From positions 1 through 7,934 of the forward strand of contig CANHKE010000046.1 in the NCBI GenBank assembly GCA_947461155.1: a stretch of 7,934 bases of DNA, in the 5' to 3' direction. Each line of letters opens with the position of its first letter. The stretch's first letter is position 1. The notes under the pieces are model-generated. The model saw nothing but the letters and a program-made list of their open reading frames with translations. It had not been told where the DNA came from and made no database searches. The stretch is from Cytophagaceae bacterium (GTDB taxonomy: Bacteria > Bacteroidota > Bacteroidia > Cytophagales > Spirosomataceae). Positions 1-6,855 of the stretch are shown one piece after another. The position numbers and the translations under genes are program-made.

Positions 1-2825
1 AGCCCAAAGATTTAACTGGTTTTTCACACATTGAAGTATTGGGTGCGCGTGAGCATAATTTAAAGAATATCGATGTGTCTATTCCGCGTAACCAATTAGT
101 GGTTGTGACAGGAATATCGGGTTCAGGCAAATCTTCTTTGGCATTTGATACGATATATGCGGAGGGCCAGCGGCGGTACATGGAGAGTTTTTCTGCCTAT
201 GCGCGTTCGTTTTTGGGGAATATGGAGCGTCCAGACGTCGATAAGATTGAAGGCTTGTCTCCAGTCATTTCGATTGAGCAAAAAACGACCTCGAAAAATC
301 CACGTTCCACGGTGGGAACGACGACTGAAATTTATGACTTTTTGCGTTTGTTGTTTGCGCGCGGTTCGGAGGCTTTTTCATATTTGACAGGCCAAAAAAT
401 GGTCAAGCAATCCGTAGACCAAATCATTGCCACATTGACATCCCAGTTTGATGGAGCGAAAGTTGTTTTATTAGCCCCAGTGATCAAGGGACGTAAAGGG
501 CATTACCGGGAACTCTTTGTGCAAATTGCCAAATGGGGCTATACCAAAGTTCGGGTAGATGGAGAAGTGCTGGACATTGAACCGAAGATGCAATTGGATC
601 GATTTAAGGTGCACGATATAGAGGTGGTTGTCGATCGCTTGGTTATTACGGATGATGAACGCGTGCGTTTGTCGCAGAGTTTGCAGACGGCGATGCAAGT
701 AGGAAAAGGGCAGGTGTATGTATTGGATGCTGCGAATCATTTGCATTATTTTTCACAGACCTTGATGGATCCGGAAACGGGATTGTCTTATGATGAGCCT
801 GCGCCGAATACCTTTTCGTTTAATAGTCCGTATGGTGCTTGCCCATGTTGCAATGGCTTGGGAGTGATCGAAGAAATTACGGAGGATTCCGTGATTCCGG
901 ATCGAAAATTAAGTATTGTTCGGGGTGCGATTGCGCCGATAGGCGAATACCGCGAGTTATGGATATTCAAGCAATTAGAAGTATTATTAAAGCCATTTCA
1001 AGTAGGGCTTTCCACGCCCATCGAAAAGTTTCCATTGGAAGCCGTCGAGATGATGTTGTACGGTACAGATGAACCCGTTCCAGTTCCATCGAAGAAATAT
1101 GTAGGGACGGAGTGGAGTACGAAATACGACGGAATTATCAATTTCCTAAAACGGCAGCAGGAGAGTGGATCGGAAAAGACGCAAGATTGGTTAAAGGATT
1201 TTTTGGTCATCAAAACCTGTCCAGATTGTGGCGGATATCGCTTGAAGAAGGAAGCCTTGCATTTTAAAATCGATGGGAAACACATCGGGGAATTAGCCCA
1301 AATGGATGTGCTCGAACTCGAGCAATGGTTGGAAGGTTTGGAATTGCGCATTTCAGAACGCCAGCGTCAAATTGGTTCAGAGGTGTTGAAAGAGATTCGA
1401 AAGCGGGTGGGCTTTTTGACGCAGATTGGGTTGACATATTTGACACTAGATCGGCCGATGAAGACCTTGTCTGGCGGAGAGTCCCAACGCATTCGTTTAG
1501 CCACCCAAATAGGTACACAATTAGTAGGTGTTTTATACATCATGGATGAGCCGTCGATTGGTTTGCATCAGCGGGATAATGAGAAGTTGATTCAAGCACT
1601 GAAGGATTTGCGTGATTTAGGGAATTCGGTTTTGGTGGTTGAGCACGATAAAGATATGATGCTCGAGTCTGACTATATTTTGGACATTGGTCCGGGGGCA
1701 GGCCGACATGGCGGGCATGTGGTTGGATTTGGAAAGCCAGCAGATTTCATCAAATTAGGTACGCCCACCGCGCAATTTTTAAATGGGGAGTTGGCGATTG
1801 AGGTTCCAACGAAACGAAGAAAGGGGAATGGTCACCAAATCGAGTTAAAAGGCGCTACGGGTAATAACCTGAAAAACGTATCGATTACGTTGCCTTTGGG
1901 TAAATTCATTTCTGTGACGGGTGTTTCCGGATCCGGAAAATCAACGTTGATTCATGATACCTTGGTGCTAAAATTAAAGCAACATTTTGATCGAACAAAG
2001 CGGGATGCGATGCCGTTTAAGTCGATGACAGGGCTCGAGTTTATTGATAAGATTATTGAGGTTGACCAATCGCCTATCGGGCGTACGCCGCGTTCGAACC
2101 CGGCTACTTACACGAATATGTACACCGATATTCGGGCCTTGTATTGTGAACTGCCGGAATCGAAAATTCGGGGCTATAAGGCGGGTCGTTTTAGTTTCAA
2201 TGTGAAGGGTGGTCGATGTGAGGATTGCGAGGGAGCGGGGCGGAAGAAAATTGAGATGGAATTTTTGCCAGATGTGCTGGTGGAATGCGAGACGTGTAAG
2301 GGCAAACGCTTTAATCGGGAGACCTTGGAGGTTCGCTTTAAAGGCAAGTCGATTTCGGATGTGCTCGATATGACGGTGGAGCAGGCGTTGGAATTTTTTG
2401 AAAACCAACCGCGCATTCACCGTCGCGTGCAGACTTTATCGGAAGTAGGGCTCGGGTATATTACCTTAGGCCAACACGCCACAACGTTGTCCGGCGGTGA
2501 AGCGCAGCGTGTCAAATTAGCTGAGGAATTGTCCAAGAAAGATACGGGGAAAACGCTCTATGTGTTGGATGAGCCGACAACCGGTTTGCATTTTCAGGAT
2601 GTCAAATTATTGTTGGACGTACTTCAAAAGCTGGTGGACAAAGGCAACACGGTTCTGATTATTGAACATAATTTAGACGTGGTTAAGGTGTCTGACTACG
2701 TGATTGATATGGGGCCTGAAGGAGGAAATGCGGGCGGAAAATTAGTGGGATCGGGTACACCAGAACAGATTGCTCAACTAAAAGGCAGTGAAACCGGCCG
2801 GTTTTTAAAGAAAGAATTGCGGTAA
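1..2825 (+). CDS. uvrA: UvrABC excinuclease subunit A (5' end outside window)
   Basis: Damage-sensing ATPase of nucleotide excision repair; UvrA dimers load UvrB onto lesions in the cytoplasm. The frame is open from base 3 to the window edge and reads PKDLTGFSHIEV before the TTG at 39, so that TTG is not the true start, which lies just upstream. Counting the TTG codon as residue 1, the two ABC modules are complete: Walker A GISGSGKS at 25-32, first signature LSGGESQR from 477, Walker B IMDEPSIGLH ending near 510; second Walker A GVSGSGKS at 628-635, signature LSGGEAQR from 817, Walker B VLDEPTTGLH ending near 851. The second zinc finger is intact (C727/C730 with C750/C753). The first is odd: the CxxC at 268-271 is present, but the partner CxxC usually about 20-25 residues earlier is missing, and another pair lies at C394/C397. 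The visible length of about 940 residues is normal for UvrA. Confidence 0.97.
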   Translation, partial: PKDLTGFSHIEVLGAREHNLKNIDVSIPRNQLVVVTGISGSGKSSLAFDTIYAEGQRRYMESFSAYARSFLGNMERPDVDKIEGLSPVISIEQKTTSKNPRSTVGTTTEIYDFLRLLFARGSEAFSYLTGQKMVKQSVDQIIATLTSQFDGAKVVLLAPVIKGRKGHYRELFVQIAKWGYTKVRVDGEVLDIEPKMQLDRFKVHDIEVVVDRLVITDDERVRLSQSLQTAMQVGKGQVYVLDAANHLHYFSQTLMDPETGLSYDEPAPNTFSFNSPYGACPCCNGLGVIEEITEDSVIPDRKLSIVRGAIAPIGEYRELWIFKQLEVLLKPFQVGLSTPIEKFPLEAVEMMLYGTDEPVPVPSKKYVGTEWSTKYDGIINFLKRQQESGSEKTQDWLKDFLVIKTCPDCGGYRLKKEALHFKIDGKHIGELAQMDVLELEQWLEGLELRISERQRQIGSEVLKEIRKRVGFLTQIGLTYLTLDRPMKTLSGGESQRIRLATQIGTQLVGVLYIMDEPSIGLHQRDNEKLIQALKDLRDLGNSVLVVEHDKDMMLESDYILDIGPGAGRHGGHVVGFGKPADFIKLGTPTAQFLNGELAIEVPTKRRKGNGHQIELKGATGNNLKNVSITLPLGKFISVTGVSGSGKSTLIHDTLVLKLKQHFDRTKRDAMPFKSMTGLEFIDKIIEVDQSPIGRTPRSNPATYTNMYTDIRALYCELPESKIRGYKAGRFSFNVKGGRCEDCEGAGRKKIEMEFLPDVLVECETCKGKRFNRETLEVRFKGKSISDVLDMTVEQALEFFENQPRIHRRVQTLSEVGLGYITLGQHATTLSGGEAQRVKLAEELSKKDTGKTLYVLDEPTTGLHFQDVKLLLDVLQKLVDKGNTVLIIEHNLDVVKVSDYVIDMGPEGGNAGGKLVGSGTPEQIAQLKGSETGRFLKKELR

Positions 2826-2885
2826 TTGTCGTCAATAAGCAAGGATATTTTCACTTTAGAAAAAGCGTTCTGCATGGAATTAAAT

Positions 2886-2900
2886 TGATAAAATTTATCA
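2886..2900. promoter_or_regulatory. Perfect AT-rich palindrome, possible operator
   Basis: Two 7-base arms, TGATAAA and TTTATCA, are exact reverse complements around a single central A. The site lies 61 bases after the uvrA stop and about 110 bases before the operon's first ATG, where a dimeric regulator could act on the operon promoter. It resembles a CRP/FNR half-site pair, but the spacing between TTGAT and ATCA is 7 bases instead of the usual 4 for FNR, so no regulator is named. A run of seven T follows about nine bases later, so a weak terminator for uvrA is an alternative reading. An AT-rich palindrome of this size can also arise by chance. Confidence 0.35.
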
Positions 2901-2949
2901 CCTAGTTGATTTTTTTCTCTCATAAATAAGCGGTAGTTTGGTAATGGAT

Positions 2950-2999
2950 TTTGGTAACGCTGATGGGGTCGTAAACCCCGGCAGCGTTTAGCCTCCAAA
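2950..2999 (+). other. Long interrupted hairpin in the leader of the Fe-S operon
   Basis: Three nested helices can be drawn: TTTGG (2950-2954) with CCAAA (2995-2999), AACGCTG (2956-2962) with CAGCGTT (2982-2988), and GGGGT (2965-2969) with ACCCC (2975-2979), closing a CGTAA loop. The inner helices are separated by a symmetrical AT/GG internal loop and the outer by an uneven T/TAGCCT loop. In total 17 Watson-Crick pairs fit into 50 bases. The element ends nine bases before the ATG at 3009 and is not followed by a T tract, so it does not look like an intrinsic terminator. As RNA it would sit in the 5' leader beside the ribosome-binding region and could affect translation or message stability. 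I do not recognise it as a known riboswitch class. Confidence 0.5.
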
Positions 3000-3008
3000 C
3001 ACATCAAC

Positions 3009-4241
3009 ATGAATCAAATAATCTTCATTGGCATCTTACTCAGCATGGGCTATTTCATCGCCCGAAGATTTGGTCGCATTGCAAAAACAATACATCTCGC
3101 ACGCCCGGTACACGTAACAAATGCATCCGCTCGATGGAAACGGGTATTGCTCCTTGCCTTTGGCCAAAAGAAAATGTTTGAAAAGCCACTTATCGGCTTC
3201 ATGCATCTTCTGATTTATGTGGGCTTCGTACTCATAAATGTAGAAATTCTTGAAATTATCTTGGATGGAATCTTAGGAACGCACCGTATCTTGGCACCTT
3301 ACTTGGGTACCCTGTACATGCCCATCATTAACTTTTTCGAATTACTGGCCGCCGGCGTTTTCGTAGCCTGCGTGTTTTTTCTAGCCCGTCGCTTATCTTT
3401 CCAAGTAAAACGATTAGACCCGAATCGTCAGACCGAATTGAAAGGTTTCCCCGTTCAAGATGCGCTTCAGATTTTGATCATCGAAATGGTCTTAATGGGA
3501 GCCTTATTCACCATGAATGCGGCTGATCCCGAATATACATTTATCATCTCCCAGCATCTCAAACCTTGGCTGCCGGAAACGAATCTGCACCTGATCGAAC
3601 AAAGCGCTTGGTGGATCCACATTTGCGGCATCCTCGCCTTCGCACTATATGTCACCTATTCGAAACATTTACATATTTTCTTCGCTTTCCCTGCGGTGTT
3701 TTATTCCAAGATTGACTTAGTCGGTCAAATGGATGCCATGGCACATGTTACTAACGAAGTTAATATTATGCTGGGTAAACCAGGAGAACCAAGCAATCCA
3801 GATTTGAAATTTGGCGCACAAGATATCAAAGACCTTACCTGGAAAAACGCACTCGATGCCTACAGCTGTACTGAATGTGGCCGCTGCACCGAACAATGCC
3901 CCGCCAATCAAACTGGCAAAAAACTCTCGCCGCGCAAAATCATGATGGACACGCGCGACCGACTCGAAGAACTCCAAAAAGACCCGGCTTCCACAAACGT
4001 GTTACTTGGTAATTACATCAGTGCCGAAGAACTCCGTGCCTGCACCACCTGTCAAGCCTGCGTCGAAGCGTGCCCCATCCAGCTTTCGCCACTCGATATC
4101 ATTTTGGAACTACGTCGCTTTCAAATCATGGAACAATCCGACGCCCCTGGGGCTTGGAATGCGATGTTTGCCAACATAGAAACAAATCAGGCCCCTTGGA
4201 AATTCAATCCAAGCGACCGTTTAAATTGGGTTAAATCATGA
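3009..4241 (+). CDS. Membrane-bound 4Fe-4S dicluster oxidoreductase subunit
   Basis: The 410-residue protein has an N-terminal membrane part and a C-terminal ferredoxin-like part. Hydrophobic segments lie near residues 3-17, 59-85, 104-126, 153-170 and 198-217, like the NarI/HdrE/DsrM type of cytochrome b anchor. H66 and H204 lie in membrane segments and H220/H222 follow the last, so they could be heme ligands, but heme is not shown. Two classical [4Fe-4S] motifs follow: C287, C290, C293, C297 and C345, C348, C351, C355. A subunit of this form is common in Bacteroidota, usually paired with a CCG-domain protein; here that partner is encoded at 6081-6854, two genes downstream. The likely role is moving electrons between a membrane quinone pool and a cytoplasmic substrate; the physiological donor and acceptor are unknown. 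It is the first gene of the operon, with no Shine-Dalgarno sequence, and its TGA overlaps the next ATG by four bases. Confidence 0.88.
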   Translation: MNQIIFIGILLSMGYFIARRFGRIAKTIHLARPVHVTNASARWKRVLLLAFGQKKMFEKPLIGFMHLLIYVGFVLINVEILEIILDGILGTHRILAPYLGTLYMPIINFFELLAAGVFVACVFFLARRLSFQVKRLDPNRQTELKGFPVQDALQILIIEMVLMGALFTMNAADPEYTFIISQHLKPWLPETNLHLIEQSAWWIHICGILAFALYVTYSKHLHIFFAFPAVFYSKIDLVGQMDAMAHVTNEVNIMLGKPGEPSNPDLKFGAQDIKDLTWKNALDAYSCTECGRCTEQCPANQTGKKLSPRKIMMDTRDRLEELQKDPASTNVLLGNYISAEELRACTTCQACVEACPIQLSPLDIILELRRFQIMEQSDAPGAWNAMFANIETNQAPWKFNPSDRLNWVKS

Positions 4242-5209
4242 AAAAACTAGTGCTCGTTATCGTCGGCTTAAGTGCCTTGTATCTCCTTGGACCTCACCCG
4301 GACGCCCCCGAAATTAAGGGGCCAAGTTGGACAGATATCCCGAATAATCCGCGCGAAATCGCTGCTTACCTGAATGCAAAGGAAGCTACAAACCGTAATT
4401 TGAAGCCCGACAATCAAGGCCAAATTAGTTGGGCCGATTCCGCCAATCCACAAAAAACAAAAACCGTGTTTCTTTACATTCATGGTTTTTCCGCTTCCCC
4501 GATGGAAGGTAATCCCTTGCATAAGGAAGTGGCGAAGGCGTTTGGTGCCAACTTAGTTTTGGCGCGAATTGAGGATCACGGTGAATTTCCTACAGACTCC
4601 ACAATGGCAAATGCCACCGCAGATAAATTCTACCAAAGCGTTGAAAATTATTATGCAATCGCCAAAAAACTTGGTGACCAGGTGGTTGTTTTAGGCACTT
4701 CTTTCGGGGGAGCCATGTCATTGGTTCTCGCCAAAAGACATCCCGAAATCAAAGCACTTTTGCTGTACGGACCATGCATTGCGGTTAAGGACCCAACCGC
4801 CTCTTTGCTTGATAATCCTTGGGGACTTCAGCTCGCTCATGCTGTGATGCGCAGTGATTTTCGCGATATCCCTTCCGTGAGCTCTGGACACACCAGTTTT
4901 TGGAGCCTGCATTACCGCCTTGAAGGCATTGTCGCGCTGCAGAATTTCTTAACGACACAAATGACTGACGAAACCTTCAGCCAAGTCAAAGTCCCTGTAT
5001 TCTTGGCCTATTACTACCAAGACGAAGCACATCAAGACAACGTCGTTTCCGTTCAAGCGATGCGCGACATGTTCCCAAAATTAGGAAGCAAAATCAAAAA
5101 AGAGCAAGCTTTCCCCCTTTCGGGATACCATGTAATTACCTCTGATGTGCTAGGTAAACGCGTCGATTTACCTATTAAAGCCTCTGTCGACTTCATCAAA
5201 CAACTATGA
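4238..5209 (+). CDS. Membrane-anchored or exported alpha/beta hydrolase
   Basis: The 323-residue protein begins MKK followed by a hydrophobic stretch (about 4-18), which is a signal peptide or signal anchor. There is no lipobox cysteine, so it is not a lipoprotein. The fold is recognised by the oxyanion-type HGF at 82-84, the nucleophile elbow GTSFGG (Ser155), an acid that is probably Asp267 (Asp262 is an alternative) in the segment that follows a beta strand at 253-259, and a C-terminal His298 in GYHVIT. These make a plausible Ser-Asp-His triad for an esterase, lipase or lysophospholipase; the substrate cannot be read from the sequence. ATGA overlaps at both ends (4238-4241 with the Fe-S gene, 5206-5209 with the AGMO-like gene) imply translational coupling. 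Sitting next to a lipid hydroxylase gene, a lipid ester or aldehyde-linked substrate is a fair guess. If exported, its active site would lie outside the cytoplasmic membrane. Confidence 0.82.
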   Translation: MKKLVLVIVGLSALYLLGPHPDAPEIKGPSWTDIPNNPREIAAYLNAKEATNRNLKPDNQGQISWADSANPQKTKTVFLYIHGFSASPMEGNPLHKEVAKAFGANLVLARIEDHGEFPTDSTMANATADKFYQSVENYYAIAKKLGDQVVVLGTSFGGAMSLVLAKRHPEIKALLLYGPCIAVKDPTASLLDNPWGLQLAHAVMRSDFRDIPSVSSGHTSFWSLHYRLEGIVALQNFLTTQMTDETFSQVKVPVFLAYYYQDEAHQDNVVSVQAMRDMFPKLGSKIKKEQAFPLSGYHVITSDVLGKRVDLPIKASVDFIKQL

Positions 5210-6096
5210 ACCCACAATTAATTTTATACGCAGTTCCCTTTTTTCTCATCACCGTGCTGCTCGAGTCTTGGCTTGCTTATAAGCAACACCGGGACTTTAT
5301 TGAGGCGAAGGATTCCATGACCTCTATTGGATTAGGTCTTGGGAATTTAGCGGTGGGGACCGTTACAAAAGGCCTTGCATTTGTGACCTATTTTTATATG
5401 TACGACCATTGGCGCATCGCTGATTTTCAATTCAATTGGTGGCCCGTTTGGGTGTTCGCATTCCTCGCGGAAGATTTGACCTATTATTGGGTTCACCGGA
5501 TCTCGCACGAAATTCGGTTTTATTGGGCATCTCACATGGTTCACCATTCATCCCCCAAATACAATTTAGCCGCAGCCTTACGCCAAACTTGGACCGGCAA
5601 TCTCACAGGCGGTTTTCTATTTTGGGCTTGGCTTCCTCTTATGGGTGTTCACCCGTTTATCGTGTTCTTTTTCCAACAGACCAGTTTGTTATATCAATAT
5701 TGGATTCATACCGAATTTATCCACAAAATGCCCAATTGGTTTGAACAATTCTTCAATACGCCCTCGCATCACCGCGTGCACCACGGAACGGATTTAGACT
5801 ATTTGGATACCAATTATGCAGGTGTACTCATCATTTGGGATCGAATTTTTGGTTCTTTCCAGTCGGAAAATGCCCGTCCTCATTACGGCTTAACCAAACA
5901 AATTGAAAGCTACAACCCCGCCAAAATTGCCTTTTACGAATGGGTGCAAATTGGCAAAGACCTCATGCATGCCAAAAGCATCAAGCAAGTAGCGGGATTT
6001 CTGTTCGGCCCTCCCGGCTGGAGCGATGACGGTTCCCGAATGACTGTGGAACAAATGCGTGCACTAGAAAAAAAGAAATCATGGAACTCCAAGTAA
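5206..6096 (+). CDS. Sterol desaturase/fatty acid hydroxylase family, AGMO-like
   Basis: This 296-residue integral membrane protein belongs to the FA_hydroxylase superfamily of O2-dependent di-iron enzymes. The histidine boxes are clear: HRISH (97-101), HMVHH (110-114), WIHTEFIH (H168 and H173) and HHRVHH (188-193). Hydrophobic segments lie at about 5-24, 40-65, 78-95 and 132-165. The text around the boxes, HHSSPKYNLAAALRQ, LLYQYWIHTE, NTPSHHRVHHG and NYAGVLIIWDRIFGSF, closely resembles animal alkylglycerol monooxygenase (TMEM195), the tetrahydrobiopterin-dependent enzyme that cleaves ether lipids, more than C-4 or C-5 sterol oxidases. That comparison is from memory. The bacterial substrate may be an ether lipid, a fatty acid or another lipid, and the electron donor is unknown. 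The start overlaps the hydrolase stop by four bases and the end overlaps the next gene by 16 bases, so it is firmly inside the operon. Confidence 0.9.
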   Translation: MNPQLILYAVPFFLITVLLESWLAYKQHRDFIEAKDSMTSIGLGLGNLAVGTVTKGLAFVTYFYMYDHWRIADFQFNWWPVWVFAFLAEDLTYYWVHRISHEIRFYWASHMVHHSSPKYNLAAALRQTWTGNLTGGFLFWAWLPLMGVHPFIVFFFQQTSLLYQYWIHTEFIHKMPNWFEQFFNTPSHHRVHHGTDLDYLDTNYAGVLIIWDRIFGSFQSENARPHYGLTKQIESYNPAKIAFYEWVQIGKDLMHAKSIKQVAGFLFGPPGWSDDGSRMTVEQMRALEKKKSWNSK

Positions 6097-6854
6097 CAAC
6101 CATGGCCGAATGGGCCGCTCGGGGTGAAAGCCCAAGTTATTTATTTTGGGTAGGATGCGCCGGATCTTTCGACGACCGCCACAAAAAAGTCACCCGTGCA
6201 CTTTGTGAAATTTTAACCAAAGCCCAATTAAGTTTTGCCGTACTTGGTACCGAAGAAGCCTGCACCGGCGATCCTGCTAGACGAGCTGGGAATGAGTTCC
6301 TTTTTCAAATGCAAGCCATGCAGAACATTGAAGTACTCAATATGTATGGTGTCAAAAAAATCGTGACGGCATGCCCGCATTGCTTTAATACGCTCAAAAA
6401 CGAATACCCTAGTTTAGGCGGATCCTATGAAGTTATCCACCATACCCAATTATTGGCGGAGCTTTTGGCGGCAGGTAAAATTCAAGTGAACGATCAAAAA
6501 GAAACCATCGCTTACCACGATTCTTGTTACCTGAGTCGCGGAAATGGCATCGTAGAGGCCCCGCGTGAAATTATAGCAAGTCTCAATAAAGACCTGAAAG
6601 AACTAAAAAGTTGTCGGACCAAAGGCCTCTGCTGCGGTGCCGGTGGCGCCCAAGTATTCAAAGAACCCGAGCCTGGAACTGAAGATGTTCAAGTAAAACG
6701 AACACAAGAAATTATTGATTCCGGTGTAAAAAAAGTAGCTTTGGGCTGCCCTTTTTGTATGGTCATGTTGCAAGACGGACTGAACAAAACCGGGAAAGAC
6801 CACGAAATTCAGTTGGTGGATTTAGCTGAACTCGTCCAACAAAGCATTCAATAA
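6081..6854 (+). CDS. CCG-domain (Fe-S)-binding protein, HdrB/GlpC/LutA-like
   Basis: This soluble 257-residue protein has two cysteine-rich (CCG) repeats. Repeat one has C26, C61 and C98-PH-C101; repeat two has C149, C184-C185-G and C223-PF-C226. In HdrB-like proteins such motifs bind Fe-S clusters at a substrate or disulfide site. Repeat one has CTG where the canonical motif has CCG, so one ligand is missing and the clusters in the two halves may differ. It is likely the catalytic or electron-accepting partner of the membrane Fe-S subunit encoded at 3009-4241; related Bacteroidota proteins usually come in this pair. The ATG at 6081 overlaps the preceding gene by 16 bases. A second ATG at 6102 would remove seven residues and shrink the overlap to none; 6081 is preferred because remembered homologues carry several residues before the MAE, but this is not certain. 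The substrate is unknown. Confidence 0.9.
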   Translation: MELQVTTMAEWAARGESPSYLFWVGCAGSFDDRHKKVTRALCEILTKAQLSFAVLGTEEACTGDPARRAGNEFLFQMQAMQNIEVLNMYGVKKIVTACPHCFNTLKNEYPSLGGSYEVIHHTQLLAELLAAGKIQVNDQKETIAYHDSCYLSRGNGIVEAPREIIASLNKDLKELKSCRTKGLCCGAGGAQVFKEPEPGTEDVQVKRTQEIIDSGVKKVALGCPFCMVMLQDGLNKTGKDHEIQLVDLAELVQQSIQ

Positions 6855-6855
6855 C

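Noticed and set aside
39..41. TTG at 39 as the uvrA start codon
   Set aside because: The frame stays open to base 3 and encodes a plausible UvrA N-terminal leader (GFSHIEVLGAREHN), so the true start is before the window.
998..1351. 117-codon minus-strand open frame inside uvrA
   Set aside because: Shadow of the uvrA frame; the protein has no recognisable motif and no separate signals.
1974..2420. 148-codon minus-strand open frame inside uvrA
   Set aside because: It lies opposite conserved UvrA sequence, has no recognisable domain, and long antisense frames are expected in a conserved coding gene.
2886..2916. Intrinsic terminator for uvrA at the palindrome plus T run
   Set aside because: The stem is short and AT-only apart from one G-C pair per arm, and the T run begins about nine bases after it, so it is not a convincing terminator.
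2906..2941. Possible Bacteroidota promoter: TTG at 2906 and TAGTTTGG at 2934
   Set aside because: The -7-like element has one mismatch to TAnnTTTG and the spacing to the TTG is about 25 bases, longer than the usual 19-21; too weak to call.
5717..5725. Perfect DnaA-box sequence TTATCCACA
   Set aside because: It is a single copy inside the AGMO-like coding region (F-I-H-K codons) with no cluster, no AT-rich unwinding region and no origin genes nearby.
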